From assembly GCA_013003285.1 (NCBI GenBank), contig JABDJY010000260.1, positions 1 to 14,820 on the forward strand: a DNA stretch of 14,820 nucleotides. Reading direction: 5' to 3'. A program made the position numbers and the translations under genes. Every line of letters begins with the position of its first letter. Positions within the stretch are counted from its first letter, which is position 1. Shown piece by piece: positions 1-6,925 of this stretch. The notes beneath the pieces are model-generated. The model was not told where the DNA came from and did no database searches. It saw only the letters and a program-made list of their open reading frames with translations. This DNA comes from Alphaproteobacteria bacterium (lineage in GTDB: Bacteria; Pseudomonadota; Alphaproteobacteria; UBA6615).

Positions 1-163
1 GGCTATTTGCGATCCCGACGGCGATGTGTTGGTAGAAATGGTCGGCGCCGAACCGTCCGACCAGGATTGGGCCGACCCCAACGACACCCATTTGCGCGAC
101 AATAGCGCCGAGACCATCTGGCAATCGGCCAGGGAAATCGAAACGGTGGCGGCGCCGTTCTAG
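1..163 (+). CDS. VOC (glyoxalase/dioxygenase-fold) family protein, C-terminal end
   Basis: Only the last 53 codons are present; the gene begins before the window. The reading frame opens at base 2 and ends at TAG 161-163. It starts with CDPDGDVLVEMVG, which matches the closing strand of vicinal-oxygen-chelate proteins (F-x-DPDG-x-x-x-E-x), where the final Glu is normally a metal ligand. An acidic tail rich in Asp, Glu and Trp follows. Known members include glyoxalase I, extradiol dioxygenases and resistance proteins, and the fragment cannot say which this is. The gene converges on the Lrp-family gene, with only 19 bases between the stop codons. The family call is fairly secure from the DPDG...E motif; the function is not determinable. 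Confidence 0.72.
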   Translation, partial: AICDPDGDVLVEMVGAEPSDQDWADPNDTHLRDNSAETIWQSAREIETVAAPF

Positions 164-182
164 CGGGAGCGATGCCGAAAAT

Positions 183-683
183 TTAGGCGGCCGGCTCCGG
201 CGTCCCCTCGATATGCGACAGCGGCAGGGCCGTGCGGTAGCTCACCTGCTTTAGGGCGAAGCTCGACTTGATGCTGGCGACGCCGGGGATGCGGGTCAGA
301 TGGTCGAGCAGGAAGCGCTGGAAGGCGGCGATGTCGGGCGCGACGACGCGCAGCAGATAATCGCTGTCGCCGGTCATCAGATAGCATTCCATGACTTCGG
401 TGTGGGAGAGGATCTGGCGTTCGAATTCGTCCAGCGCGCCGTCGACCTGCTTCTCCAAACTGACCTGCACGAACACACTGACCGGCAAGCCAATCGCCGC
501 CGGGTCGAGCAGCGAGACATAGCCGCGCACATAGCCCTCTTCCTCGAGCCGGCGCACCCGGCGCAAACAGGGCGAGGGCGACAAATTGACCTGGTCGGCG
601 AGGTCCACATTGGCGATGCGCGCATCGCTTTGCAGCACCTCGAGAATTCGCCGATCGGTCGCATCGAGGTCGTTTTGCGCCAT
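183..683 (-). CDS. Lrp/AsnC-family transcriptional regulator
   Basis: A 166-residue DNA-binding regulator of the leucine-responsive/AsnC family, the usual length. The N-terminal winged helix-turn-helix spans about residues 6-52 and includes LDATDRRILEVLQ and the signature LSPSPCLRRVRRLEEEGYV, very close to E. coli Lrp (LSPTPCLERVRRLE). The C-terminal RAM/ligand domain spans about residues 65-145 and contains ECYLMTGDSDYLLRVVAPD. I chose the ATG at 683 because AAGAGG lies just upstream and the homology begins there; the longer frame to 773 runs through the promoter. Family members bind amino acids and often control a divergently transcribed catabolic gene. The neighbour here is a 2-oxoacid dehydrogenase E1, as in the mdeR-mdeB pair of Pseudomonas putida methionine catabolism, so regulation of that gene and of itself is likely. 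The effector is unknown. Confidence 0.95.
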   Translation of the reverse strand: MAQNDLDATDRRILEVLQSDARIANVDLADQVNLSPSPCLRRVRRLEEEGYVRGYVSLLDPAAIGLPVSVFVQVSLEKQVDGALDEFERQILSHTEVMECYLMTGDSDYLLRVVAPDIAAFQRFLLDHLTRIPGVASIKSSFALKQVSYRTALPLSHIEGTPEPAA

Positions 684-701
684 TATATGCCTCTTTATTA
701 T

Positions 702-707
702 ATTATA
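702..707 (-). promoter_or_regulatory. -10 element (TATAAT) of the Lrp-family gene
   Basis: Read on the minus strand, these bases give a consensus TATAAT, 18 bases before the ATG at 683 and just upstream of the AAGAGG ribosome site. It lies in an AT-rich island that contrasts with the GC-rich surroundings. No good TTGACA-like -35 is present at 16-18 bases; the -35 position (about 725-730) falls inside the inverted repeat at 722-744, which fits autoregulation. The call rests on one hexamer and its position. Confidence 0.5.
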
Positions 708-721
708 CTGCGCTATTATTG

Positions 722-744
722 CGCCATATTGGGGATATGTGGCG
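722..744. promoter_or_regulatory. Inverted repeat, candidate Lrp-type operator
   Basis: The core dyad is CATAT-TGGGG-ATATG (725-739), perfect over five base pairs each side. It is extended by CGCC (722-725) and GGCG (741-744), with two extra bases (GT, 739-740) on the right arm. It lies between the start codons of the divergent Lrp-family and E1 genes and covers the expected -35 position of the regulator. A degenerate AT-rich dyad of about 15 bp is typical for Lrp/AsnC regulators. A weak -10-like TAGAAT for the E1 gene lies at 777-782, without a good -35, as expected for an activated promoter. Binding is inferred. Confidence 0.4.
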
Positions 745-814
745 AAATACGCAACACCGTTCGGCGGGCGCAATGTTAGAATCGAGTCGTTCCGCAGCTC
801 TAACGAGGCCCGCC

Positions 815-3193
815 ATGGTGCCGCAAAAAGCCCCCCGATCTCTCCTGCCCGACCCGGACACCATCGCCACCTTGGAAGCGGTCGAGCGCAAGGCGCTCTG
901 GCTGTCGAGCTGGCTGATCCATAACGCCAACCATATCCGCCCCAGCCGCGACGGGCTGAAGGTCGGCGGTCATCAGGCGTCCTGCGCCTCGGCGGTGACT
1001 CTGCTGACCGCGCTCTATATGAGCGTGCTGCGGCCGGAGGACCGGATTGCGGTGAAGCCGCACGCCTCGCCGGTGTTCCACGCCATCCAATATCTGTTCG
1101 GCCGCCAGTCGCGCGACCAGCTCGAGCGCTTCCGCTCGCTGGGCGGCGCGCAATCCTATCCGTCGCGCACCAAGGACGCCGACGATGTGGATTTCTCCAC
1201 CGGCTCGGTCGGGCTGGGGGTCGGCGCCACCCTGTTCGCCGCCATGGTGCGCGACTATGTGCGCCTGCATGATCTGGCCGGTGACGGCGAGCGAGATGGT
1301 GGTCCGAACGGCCGCATCGTCGCGCTGATGGGCGATGCAGAGCTCGACGAGGGGAATGTCTTCGAGGCCCTGCTCGAGGGGTGGAAGCACGATGTGCGGA
1401 ACCTGTGGTGGGTGATCGACTATAACCGCCAGAGCCTCGACGGGGTGGTGCACGACTATCTGTTCCAGCGCATCAAGGATTTCTTCGGCACCGTGGGCTG
1501 GAACGTCATCGAGTTGAAATACGGCAAGCTGCTGCAGGCCGCCTTTGAACAGCCCGGCGGCGAGGCCCTGATGAACTGGATCGACACCTGTTCGAACCAG
1601 CTCTATTCGGCGCTGACCTTCCAGGGCGGCGCGGCGTGGCGCACCCATCTGAAGGCCGATCTCGGCCGCCGTAAGGGCATCAAGGCGCTGCTCGACGACC
1701 ATGACGACGACGCCCTGCACCGGTTGATGACCAATCTCGGCGGCCATGACATGACGGCCACCCTGGAGGCGTTCAACACGGTCGACGACGACACCCCGCA
1801 ATGTTTCGTCGCCTACACCATCAAGGGCTACAACACGCCGCTGGCCGGCCATAAGGACAATCATTCCGGCCTGATGAACTTGGAGCAGATGGCGGAATAT
1901 AAGGCCGCCCACAATATCCGCGACGGTCATGAATGGGATATCGCCGAGGGTCTCGGCCTCGACGTGGACGCGCTGCAAAAATTTCTGGCGGATGCGCCGT
2001 TCAACCAACGCCCCGCGGCCACGCCGGTGCCCACGGTGCCGGTTACCGCACTGCCCGCACCGACCGGCGACGCCCTATCGACGCAGGAGGCGTTCGGCCG
2101 TATCTTGAACGGTCTGGCCCGCGACGACAGCGAGCTGGCGGCGCGCATCGTCACCACCACCCCCGATGTCACCGTGACCACCAACATGGCCGGCTGGGTC
2201 AACCAGCGCGGCCTGTTCCACCATGAAGAACTGGCCGACCTGTTCCGCGAAGAGAAGGTGCCCTCGGCGTTCAAATGGACCATGAACCCGACCGGTCAGC
2301 ATATCGAGCTGGGCATCGCGGAGAATAACCTCTTCCTGCTGCTCGCCGCGCTCGGCCTGTCCGACAAATTATTTGGCGCGCGGCTGCTGCCGGTCGGCGC
2401 GCTGTACGACCCGTTCATCGCCCGCGGTCTCGATGCGCTCAACTATGCCTGCTACCAGGACGCCCGGTTCATGGTGGTGGCGACCCCGTCGGGCATCACC
2501 CTGGCGCCCGAGGGTGGCGCCCACCAATCGGTGTCGTCGCCGCTGATCGGCATGGGCCAACCCGGCCTGACCAGTTTCGAGCCGGCCTTCGCCGACGAAC
2601 TCGCCCTGATCATGGGCTGGGCGTTCGAGCATATGCAGGCCGACCATGGCGGTTCGGTCTATCTGCGCCTGTCGACCCGCACCATCGATCAGCCGCAGCG
2701 CGCCGACATCAACGCCATTGCCGGCGACATTATCGACGGCGCCTATTGGCTGCGCGAACCCTCTCCCGGCGCCGAGTTGGCCATCGCGTATACCGGCGCC
2801 TTGGCGCCCGAAGCGCTGGCCGCATATGAGCAGGTCCTGGAAGATATTCCCGGCGCCGGATTGCTGGCCGTGACCTCGACCGACCGGCTCTATGACGATT
2901 GGCAGAACGGCGACACCAGCCACGCCGCGCGGCTGTTATCGCGGCTCGCGCCCGACGCTGGCCTGGTGACCGTGCTCGACGGCCATCCGGCGACCCTGGC
3001 CTGGCTCGGCAGCGTCGCCAATCATCATATCGTGCCGCTCGGGGTCGACCGCTTCGGCCAGTCGGGCGACCTGCCCGACCTCTACCGGGAATACGGCATC
3101 GACACCGACGCCATCCTCGACGCCGCCGCCACCGCGCTCACCAGGCGGATGCAAAAAGCCAACGGCGCGCCGCTGCGCCTCGCCGCAGAGTAA
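815..3193 (+). CDS. Homodimeric-type 2-oxoacid (pyruvate/2-oxobutyrate) dehydrogenase E1, transketolase-like
   Basis: A 792-residue thiamine-diphosphate enzyme of the AceE type, somewhat shorter than E. coli AceE (887 residues). An E1 decarboxylates a 2-oxoacid and passes the acyl group to the lipoyl domain of an E2. The ThDP/Mg motif starts near residue 173 (GDAELDEGNVFEALLEGW, ending in VIDYN and followed by RQSLDGVV as in AceE). AYTIKGYNTPLAGHKDNHSG lies near residue 332. In the pyrimidine domain, IELGIAENN carries Glu503, the likely cofactor-activating glutamate. EGGAHQSVSSPLIG and the C-terminal transketolase domain follow. I chose ATG 815 because GAGG precedes it by six bases; upstream ATGs at 719 and 776 lie in the regulatory region. 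The divergent Lrp neighbour recalls mdeR-mdeB, where MdeB is proposed to act on 2-oxobutyrate. No E2, E3 or mdeA is in view. The family is certain; the substrate is inferred. Confidence 0.92.
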   Translation: MVPQKAPRSLLPDPDTIATLEAVERKALWLSSWLIHNANHIRPSRDGLKVGGHQASCASAVTLLTALYMSVLRPEDRIAVKPHASPVFHAIQYLFGRQSRDQLERFRSLGGAQSYPSRTKDADDVDFSTGSVGLGVGATLFAAMVRDYVRLHDLAGDGERDGGPNGRIVALMGDAELDEGNVFEALLEGWKHDVRNLWWVIDYNRQSLDGVVHDYLFQRIKDFFGTVGWNVIELKYGKLLQAAFEQPGGEALMNWIDTCSNQLYSALTFQGGAAWRTHLKADLGRRKGIKALLDDHDDDALHRLMTNLGGHDMTATLEAFNTVDDDTPQCFVAYTIKGYNTPLAGHKDNHSGLMNLEQMAEYKAAHNIRDGHEWDIAEGLGLDVDALQKFLADAPFNQRPAATPVPTVPVTALPAPTGDALSTQEAFGRILNGLARDDSELAARIVTTTPDVTVTTNMAGWVNQRGLFHHEELADLFREEKVPSAFKWTMNPTGQHIELGIAENNLFLLLAALGLSDKLFGARLLPVGALYDPFIARGLDALNYACYQDARFMVVATPSGITLAPEGGAHQSVSSPLIGMGQPGLTSFEPAFADELALIMGWAFEHMQADHGGSVYLRLSTRTIDQPQRADINAIAGDIIDGAYWLREPSPGAELAIAYTGALAPEALAAYEQVLEDIPGAGLLAVTSTDRLYDDWQNGDTSHAARLLSRLAPDAGLVTVLDGHPATLAWLGSVANHHIVPLGVDRFGQSGDLPDLYREYGIDTDAILDAAATALTRRMQKANGAPLRLAAE

Positions 3194-3216
3194 CCGTCAA
3201 AACATCGTTTCGAGGG

Positions 3217-4104
3217 TTAGTTTTCCCCGTCGCGGGCGGCGGCGGCTTCGCGGCGGGCGATGTAGACGACAGCACCGACGATGACCGCACCGCCGACCCA
3301 GGTCCAGATTGTCGGCACCTCGCCGAACGCCAGAAACGCCAGCGTCGCCGTGACCACCAGGCGCATATAATCGTAAGGTAGCACCGCCGAGGCGTCGGCC
3401 GCGGCGAAGGATCTGACCAAGCATTGATGGGCGATCAACCCGGCGCCGGCCAGCAGGGCCAGCCAGATGAGGGTCTGCGGCCCGGGCAATGACCAGGCAA
3501 ACAAAGCCGGCACCAGGGTCACCGGCACCGACAGGACGATCAGCCAGGCCACCACCGTATTGGGCGCGTCCTCGGCCGACAGAGATTTGATCATCAGGTT
3601 CGAGGCCGCGACCAGCGCCGCCGACGCAATCGGCAGGAGGAACAGCGGGTCGACGATTTCGAACCCCGGCCGCAGGATAATCCAAACGCCAAGCAGACCC
3701 ACCAAGGTCGCGATCCAGCGCCGCGCGCGTACTATTTCGCGCAAGATCAGCGCCGCGCCAACCGTCGCGAATAAGGGTTGGGCGAAAGTCAGGGCCGCCA
3801 CTTCCGCCAGCGGCAGATTGGCCTGGGCCAGGATCAGAAAGACCAGCCCGCTCATGGAGAAGATGGCGCGCAAGACCTGCGCACCCGGCCGCTTGGTGCG
3901 CAACACCGCCCCGCGGTCGCGCATCAACCAGGGCAATACGACGATGAACAAGATCAGCGAGCGAAAAAAGGCGATTGCCAGCGGATCCAAATCGGTCGCC
4001 GCCATGCGCACCAGGGGGCCGTGAGTGGCAAAAAACGTCGCCGCGCCGAGCATCCATATGGCCCCGCGCAGGGGCCCCGGCAGGCGGTTAAAGGCCTCTT
4101 TCAC
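3217..4104 (-). CDS. DMT-superfamily (EamA) transporter
   Basis: A 295-residue inner-membrane protein with two EamA repeats (about residues 13-146 and 151-285) and ten predicted transmembrane segments, near residues 14-34, 41-61, 78-98, 101-121, 128-146, 151-171, 182-207, 212-234, 239-261 and 267-285. The first repeat ends in the typical WIILRPG. Members export amino acids, nucleosides, SAM-like compounds or drugs; this sequence does not reveal the substrate. The start is a GTG at 4104 with no clear Shine-Dalgarno; the next in-frame ATG (4053) would remove the start of the first helix. It lies 33 bases downstream of the 2-hydroxyacid dehydrogenase on the same strand and is probably co-transcribed. 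Its stop faces the stop of the E1 gene, with 23 bases between. Confidence 0.93.
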   Translation of the reverse strand: MKEAFNRLPGPLRGAIWMLGAATFFATHGPLVRMAATDLDPLAIAFFRSLILFIVVLPWLMRDRGAVLRTKRPGAQVLRAIFSMSGLVFLILAQANLPLAEVAALTFAQPLFATVGAALILREIVRARRWIATLVGLLGVWIILRPGFEIVDPLFLLPIASAALVAASNLMIKSLSAEDAPNTVVAWLIVLSVPVTLVPALFAWSLPGPQTLIWLALLAGAGLIAHQCLVRSFAAADASAVLPYDYMRLVVTATLAFLAFGEVPTIWTWVGGAVIVGAVVYIARREAAAARDGEN

Positions 4105-4137
4105 GAGGGCCGATAGATTTGGGCGATACCGGCTTCA

Positions 4138-5106
4138 TCACACAACACGGTTCGAGACCGCTTCGCCGGCGCGCAAGGCTTCGAAACCGTCGAGCAACAT
4201 CATGCCCATGCCGGTGCGCGCGTCGCGGGCGGCGCTGCCGATATGGGGCACCATGAACACATTGGGCAAATCGAAATAGCGCCGGTCCACATTGGCCGGT
4301 TCGCCGTTGAACACGTCGAGGCCGGCGGCTGCCACCTTCCCCGATTCCAGCGCGGCGATCAGCGCATCGTCTTCGACCAGATCGCCACGCGCGATGTTGA
4401 CGATAATGGCGCCGTCGGGCAGTTGGGCGATGGTGTCGGCATTGATGAAGCCCTTCGTCTCCGGCGTCGATGGGGCACAGAGCATGAGGAACGCGCTGGC
4501 CCCGAGAAACCCTTCGAGATCGTTGAAATAGACCGCGCCCTCTTCCAGATCGGGCGCCAGTCGGTTGCGGTTGCGGTAGTGGACTGCCATGTCGAAGCCC
4601 CGCGCGCGCTGCGCCACCGTGCGGCCGATGCGGCCCATGCCGAAAATGCCCAACGGCTTGCCGGTAATCTCCACCCCCACAAATTGCGTAGGCGTCCACA
4701 AATCCCAATTGCCGGCGCGCAAATATTGGCTCGATTCATGCGCCCGCCGCGCCGCGCCGAGCATCAGCAACATGCCGATTTCCGCCGTCGCCGCGGTAAC
4801 CGCCCCAGGCGTGGTCAGCACCGCCAAGCCACGGATCTCGGCGGCCGCCAGGTCGATATGGTCGGTGCCGACCGACAGGGTGAGAATGGCCTCGACGCTA
4901 TCGGGCAGGGCGGCGATGGTCTCCGCATTCAGCGGTTCGGTGACGCAGATGAACAGCGCCTGGACGCCGTCGGCGGCGGCGATGATCTCATCCGCGCTCA
5001 TGATGTGATCGTCATCGTTCAAGACAATCTCATACGCGCTTTGCAGGCGCGTCTCGATTTCGGCCAGGTGACGCCGGGTCACCAGAATGCGCGGCTTGTC
5101 GCTCAC
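4138..5106 (-). CDS. D-isomer-specific 2-hydroxyacid dehydrogenase (glyoxylate/hydroxypyruvate reductase type)
   Basis: A cytosolic NAD(P)-dependent oxidoreductase of about 322 residues interconverting a D-2-hydroxyacid and a 2-oxoacid. Residue numbers here count from the TTG at 5109. The split catalytic domain flanks a Rossmann domain with GMGRIG (157-162). The catalytic triad is complete: Arg241 in NIARGDLV, Glu270 in LDVFNGEP and His289 in VPHIGS. Arginines 179, 181 and 183 after the second strand suggest a preference for NADPH, an inference. AAGGAG lies upstream of two adjacent candidate starts, TTG at 5109 and GTG at 5106. I prefer GTG, which gives the typical beginning MSDKPRILVTRR. It is divergent from the SDR gene over an 80-base region holding a perfect inverted repeat, and the transporter gene follows it. 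The exact substrate is unknown. Confidence 0.94.
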   Translation of the reverse strand: MSDKPRILVTRRHLAEIETRLQSAYEIVLNDDDHIMSADEIIAAADGVQALFICVTEPLNAETIAALPDSVEAILTLSVGTDHIDLAAAEIRGLAVLTTPGAVTAATAEIGMLLMLGAARRAHESSQYLRAGNWDLWTPTQFVGVEITGKPLGIFGMGRIGRTVAQRARGFDMAVHYRNRNRLAPDLEEGAVYFNDLEGFLGASAFLMLCAPSTPETKGFINADTIAQLPDGAIIVNIARGDLVEDDALIAALESGKVAAAGLDVFNGEPANVDRRYFDLPNVFMVPHIGSAARDARTGMGMMLLDGFEALRAGEAVSNRVV

Positions 5107-5145
5107 CAACGACTTCTCCTTGGATCAATGCCCGGCGAGTGTACA

Positions 5146-5162
5146 GTGTTGATCGGCAACAC
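5146..5162. promoter_or_regulatory. Perfect 6+5+6 inverted repeat, candidate operator
   Basis: GTGTTG-ATCGG-CAACAC is a perfect dyad with six-base arms and a five-base spacer. It sits near the middle of the 80-base gap between the divergent 2-hydroxyacid dehydrogenase and SDR genes, upstream of both ribosome sites (AAGGAG on each strand). A 17-bp dyad in that position fits a repressor or activator shared by both genes. No regulator gene lies beside it, so the binding protein is unknown. Confidence 0.45.
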
Positions 5163-5190
5163 GTCAGCCTAGCTTTAAGGAGAAACCATC

Positions 5191-5946
5191 ATGCAACTAG
5201 CAGGCAAAGTCGCGGTGATCACTGGTTCGGGGTCGGGCTTCGGCGAGGGCATCGCCAAGGCCTGCGCGCGCGAAGGGGCGTGGGTCGTGGTCAGCGACAT
5301 CAACGAAGCGGGCGGCCGGCGGGTCGCCGACGAGATCGAGGCCGCCGGCGGCTCGGCCGCATTTTTCAAGGCCGATGTCGCCAAGAGCGACGATACCCAA
5401 GCCCTAATCGATTACGCCCAATCCCATTACGGGCGATTTGATGTGCTGGTCAATAACGCCGGGGTCAGCCATCTGCGCAAACCCATGACCGAGGTAACGG
5501 AAGAAGAGTTCGATCAGGTCTTCGCGGTCAATGTGAAGGGCATTTATCACACAACGAAAGCGGCGGTGCCGGTGATGCGCGAACAGGGTCGCGGAGTCAT
5601 CATCAACATCGCATCGACCGGCGCGGTCAGCCCGCGTCCCGGCCTCACCTGGTACAACGCCTCGAAGGGGGCGGTGACGACCTTGACCAAGTCCATGGCG
5701 ATCGAGCTGGCGCCCGACCATATCCGGGTCAACGCGCTGAACCCGGTCGCCGGCGATACGCCGCTGCTGCCCACCTTCCTGGGCGAGGACACGCCGGAAA
5801 CCCGCGAGGCGTTCCGTGCCTCGGTGCCGCTGGGCCGGCTCTCGACCCCCGCCGATATCGCCGCCGGGGTGGTGTTCCTGGCTTCCGACGCCGCCGAGTT
5901 GATCACCGGCGTCTGCCTGGAGATTGATGGCGGCCGCTGTATTTAA
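5191..5946 (+). CDS. SDR-family NAD(P)-dependent oxidoreductase
   Basis: A 251-residue classical short-chain dehydrogenase/reductase, the usual family length. The cofactor motif TGSGSGFG begins at residue 11. Asp36 at the end of the second strand (VVSDIN) suggests NAD rather than NADP. NNAG lies at 88-91. The catalytic set is Asn114, Ser142, Tyr155 and Lys159 (YNASK). The end (VCLEIDGGRC) is typical of FabG-like and glucose dehydrogenase-like members. The start is fixed by AAGGAG eight bases before the ATG. Its position divergent to a 2-hydroxyacid dehydrogenase, with a dyad between, suggests co-regulation in oxidation of a hydroxy compound. The substrate cannot be named from sequence. Confidence 0.95.
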   Translation: MQLAGKVAVITGSGSGFGEGIAKACAREGAWVVVSDINEAGGRRVADEIEAAGGSAAFFKADVAKSDDTQALIDYAQSHYGRFDVLVNNAGVSHLRKPMTEVTEEEFDQVFAVNVKGIYHTTKAAVPVMREQGRGVIINIASTGAVSPRPGLTWYNASKGAVTTLTKSMAIELAPDHIRVNALNPVAGDTPLLPTFLGEDTPETREAFRASVPLGRLSTPADIAAGVVFLASDAAELITGVCLEIDGGRCI

Positions 5947-5954
5947 GCTAATGA

Positions 5955-5983
5955 CCTCATCCTGAGCTTGTCGAAGGGCGAGG
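5955..5983. repeat. REP-like palindromic element, short or decayed copy
   Basis: CCTCATCCTGAG...TCGAAGGGCGAGG folds into an imperfect stem: CCTC pairs with GAGG and TCCT with AGGG through one G-U pair, with an A/C mismatch and an 11-base loop. The ends match the element at 9950-9993, sharing TGACCTCATCC-GAG and TCGAAGG. It lies between the convergent stops of the SDR and the PuuE-like gene and may also protect or end transcripts. I recall similar CCTCATCCTGAG...CTCGAAGGATG palindromes in many alphaproteobacteria, but that was not searched here. Confidence 0.6.
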
Positions 5984-5994
5984 GTTTCGCACCG

Positions 5995-6831
5995 CTACCC
6001 CGGATAGACCAATCCGGCCAGTTCCTCATGGGTGGTCATCCAGACCCAGTCGAGGTCTTTGACCAGATCGATCGCCGCCTTGATCTCGATGGCGCCGAAC
6101 GGGCGGCCGAAGACATGGGCGTGGGCGGTGAAGTCGAGCACCATATGGGGGTTGCCGATGGCGGCGTAGTTGTCGATCAGGCGTTTGACCATGCCGGAAT
6201 AGACCTCGGGCGGATTGCCGAAGCGCATATAGAGCGGCAGATCGTTGATCTCCATGGTGAAGGGCACGGCGGCGAGCGGCCCCTTCGCGGTCTCGATCAG
6301 ATAGGGCAGGTCGGCATTGAAATGATCGAGATGCCAGGTGAAGCCGTTATCAGCGAGCAGTTCGCAGGTGTTGGGGCTGGGCGTGCCGCGCGGGCTGGCG
6401 AAGCCTTTGGGCCGCTTACCGATGACGCCCTCGAACAGATCGGCACCGTGCTTTAGGTCGGCTTCTTCCGCATCGCGCTCCTGATAGGCCGGCAGGATAT
6501 TCTGCATCCAGGCATGGGCGCCGATGAAATGGCCGTCGCTATCGATGCGCTTGAGCAGCTCGGGCCACTTCTCGGCAATGATGCCGCTGGCATAGGTGCC
6601 GCAGGGCACGCCAGCCTCGCCGACGATATCGAGCAGCCGATAGGCGCCGGTGGTCATGCCGTATTCGGCCCAGGACTTCGCCTGGGTATCGAGCACACCG
6701 GCCTTCAACGGATTGCCCATGGGGCCGATGCCCGGCGCGGCATCGTCGGTCCAGGCCTCGCACATGATATTGACCGAGACGGCTAGGCGTTTTCCGTCGG
6801 GCCATCCGGCGGGCAAATTTACAGCGTTCAT
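5995..6831 (-). CDS. Polysaccharide deacetylase-family (NodB fold) hydrolase, PuuE/allantoinase-like
   Basis: A 278-residue cytosolic protein (no signal peptide) of the NodB-fold carbohydrate esterase 4 superfamily. Features shared with the PuuE-type allantoinase branch, as I recall it, are WPDGKRLAVSVN near the start, YGMTTGAYRLLDI (about 57-69), DGHFIGAHAW (99-108), RPKGFASPRGTPSPNT, LDHFNADLPY, VPFTMEINDLPLYM and GRPFG. The canonical first motif TFDDG of sugar deacetylases is replaced by NIMCEAWTDD, so activity on polysaccharide is doubtful. Hydrolysis of a C-N bond in a cyclic amide or small amide is more likely by family relationship. GGGAG six bases upstream supports the ATG at 6831. 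It is divergent from the MetE-like/Ldh2 operon. The specific substrate is unknown. Confidence 0.85.
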   Translation of the reverse strand: MNAVNLPAGWPDGKRLAVSVNIMCEAWTDDAAPGIGPMGNPLKAGVLDTQAKSWAEYGMTTGAYRLLDIVGEAGVPCGTYASGIIAEKWPELLKRIDSDGHFIGAHAWMQNILPAYQERDAEEADLKHGADLFEGVIGKRPKGFASPRGTPSPNTCELLADNGFTWHLDHFNADLPYLIETAKGPLAAVPFTMEINDLPLYMRFGNPPEVYSGMVKRLIDNYAAIGNPHMVLDFTAHAHVFGRPFGAIEIKAAIDLVKDLDWVWMTTHEELAGLVYPG

Positions 6832-6900
6832 GGTATCTCCCCCTTGCGCTAAAACATCGTTATGGCAGTCTGATTACGCGAATTGCCGCCCGACCGCAAA

Positions 6901-6913
6901 GCCCTCGAAGGGC
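6901..6913 (+). other. Short hairpin in the leader of the MetE-like gene
   Basis: GCCCT-CGA-AGGGC forms a perfect five-base-pair stem with a three-base loop. It sits just before the GGGAGAG ribosome site (about 6915-6921) of the ATG at 6926 and could influence initiation. In GC-rich DNA such a small stem may be chance. I see no SAM or cobalamin riboswitch architecture in the 94-base divergent gap. Confidence 0.25.
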
Positions 6914-6925
6914 CGGGAGAGACCA

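Noticed and set aside
719..814. N-terminal extension of the E1 protein from ATG 719 or 776
   Set aside because: The region holds the divergent promoter and operator-like dyad, its translation lacks family similarity, and GAGG before ATG 815 is the better ribosome site.
800..2008. 402-codon open frame antisense to the E1 gene
   Set aside because: It lies opposite a clearly coding gene, shows no recognisable domain, and is expected from GC-rich third-position bias.
3197..4057. 286-codon frame on the same strand as the transporter
   Set aside because: It is an alternative frame of the EamA gene with Arg/Gly/Pro-rich sequence and no membrane segments; the transporter frame is the real one.
3199..6861. 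AAAACATCGTT found at 3199-3209 and again at 6851-6861
   Set aside because: An 11-base repeat is expected by chance several times among all position pairs in 15 kb, and the flanks do not match.
6832..6925. SAM or cobalamin riboswitch upstream of the MetE-like gene
   Set aside because: The gap is only 94 bases and shared with a divergent gene; I see no multi-stem conserved core, only one 5-bp hairpin.
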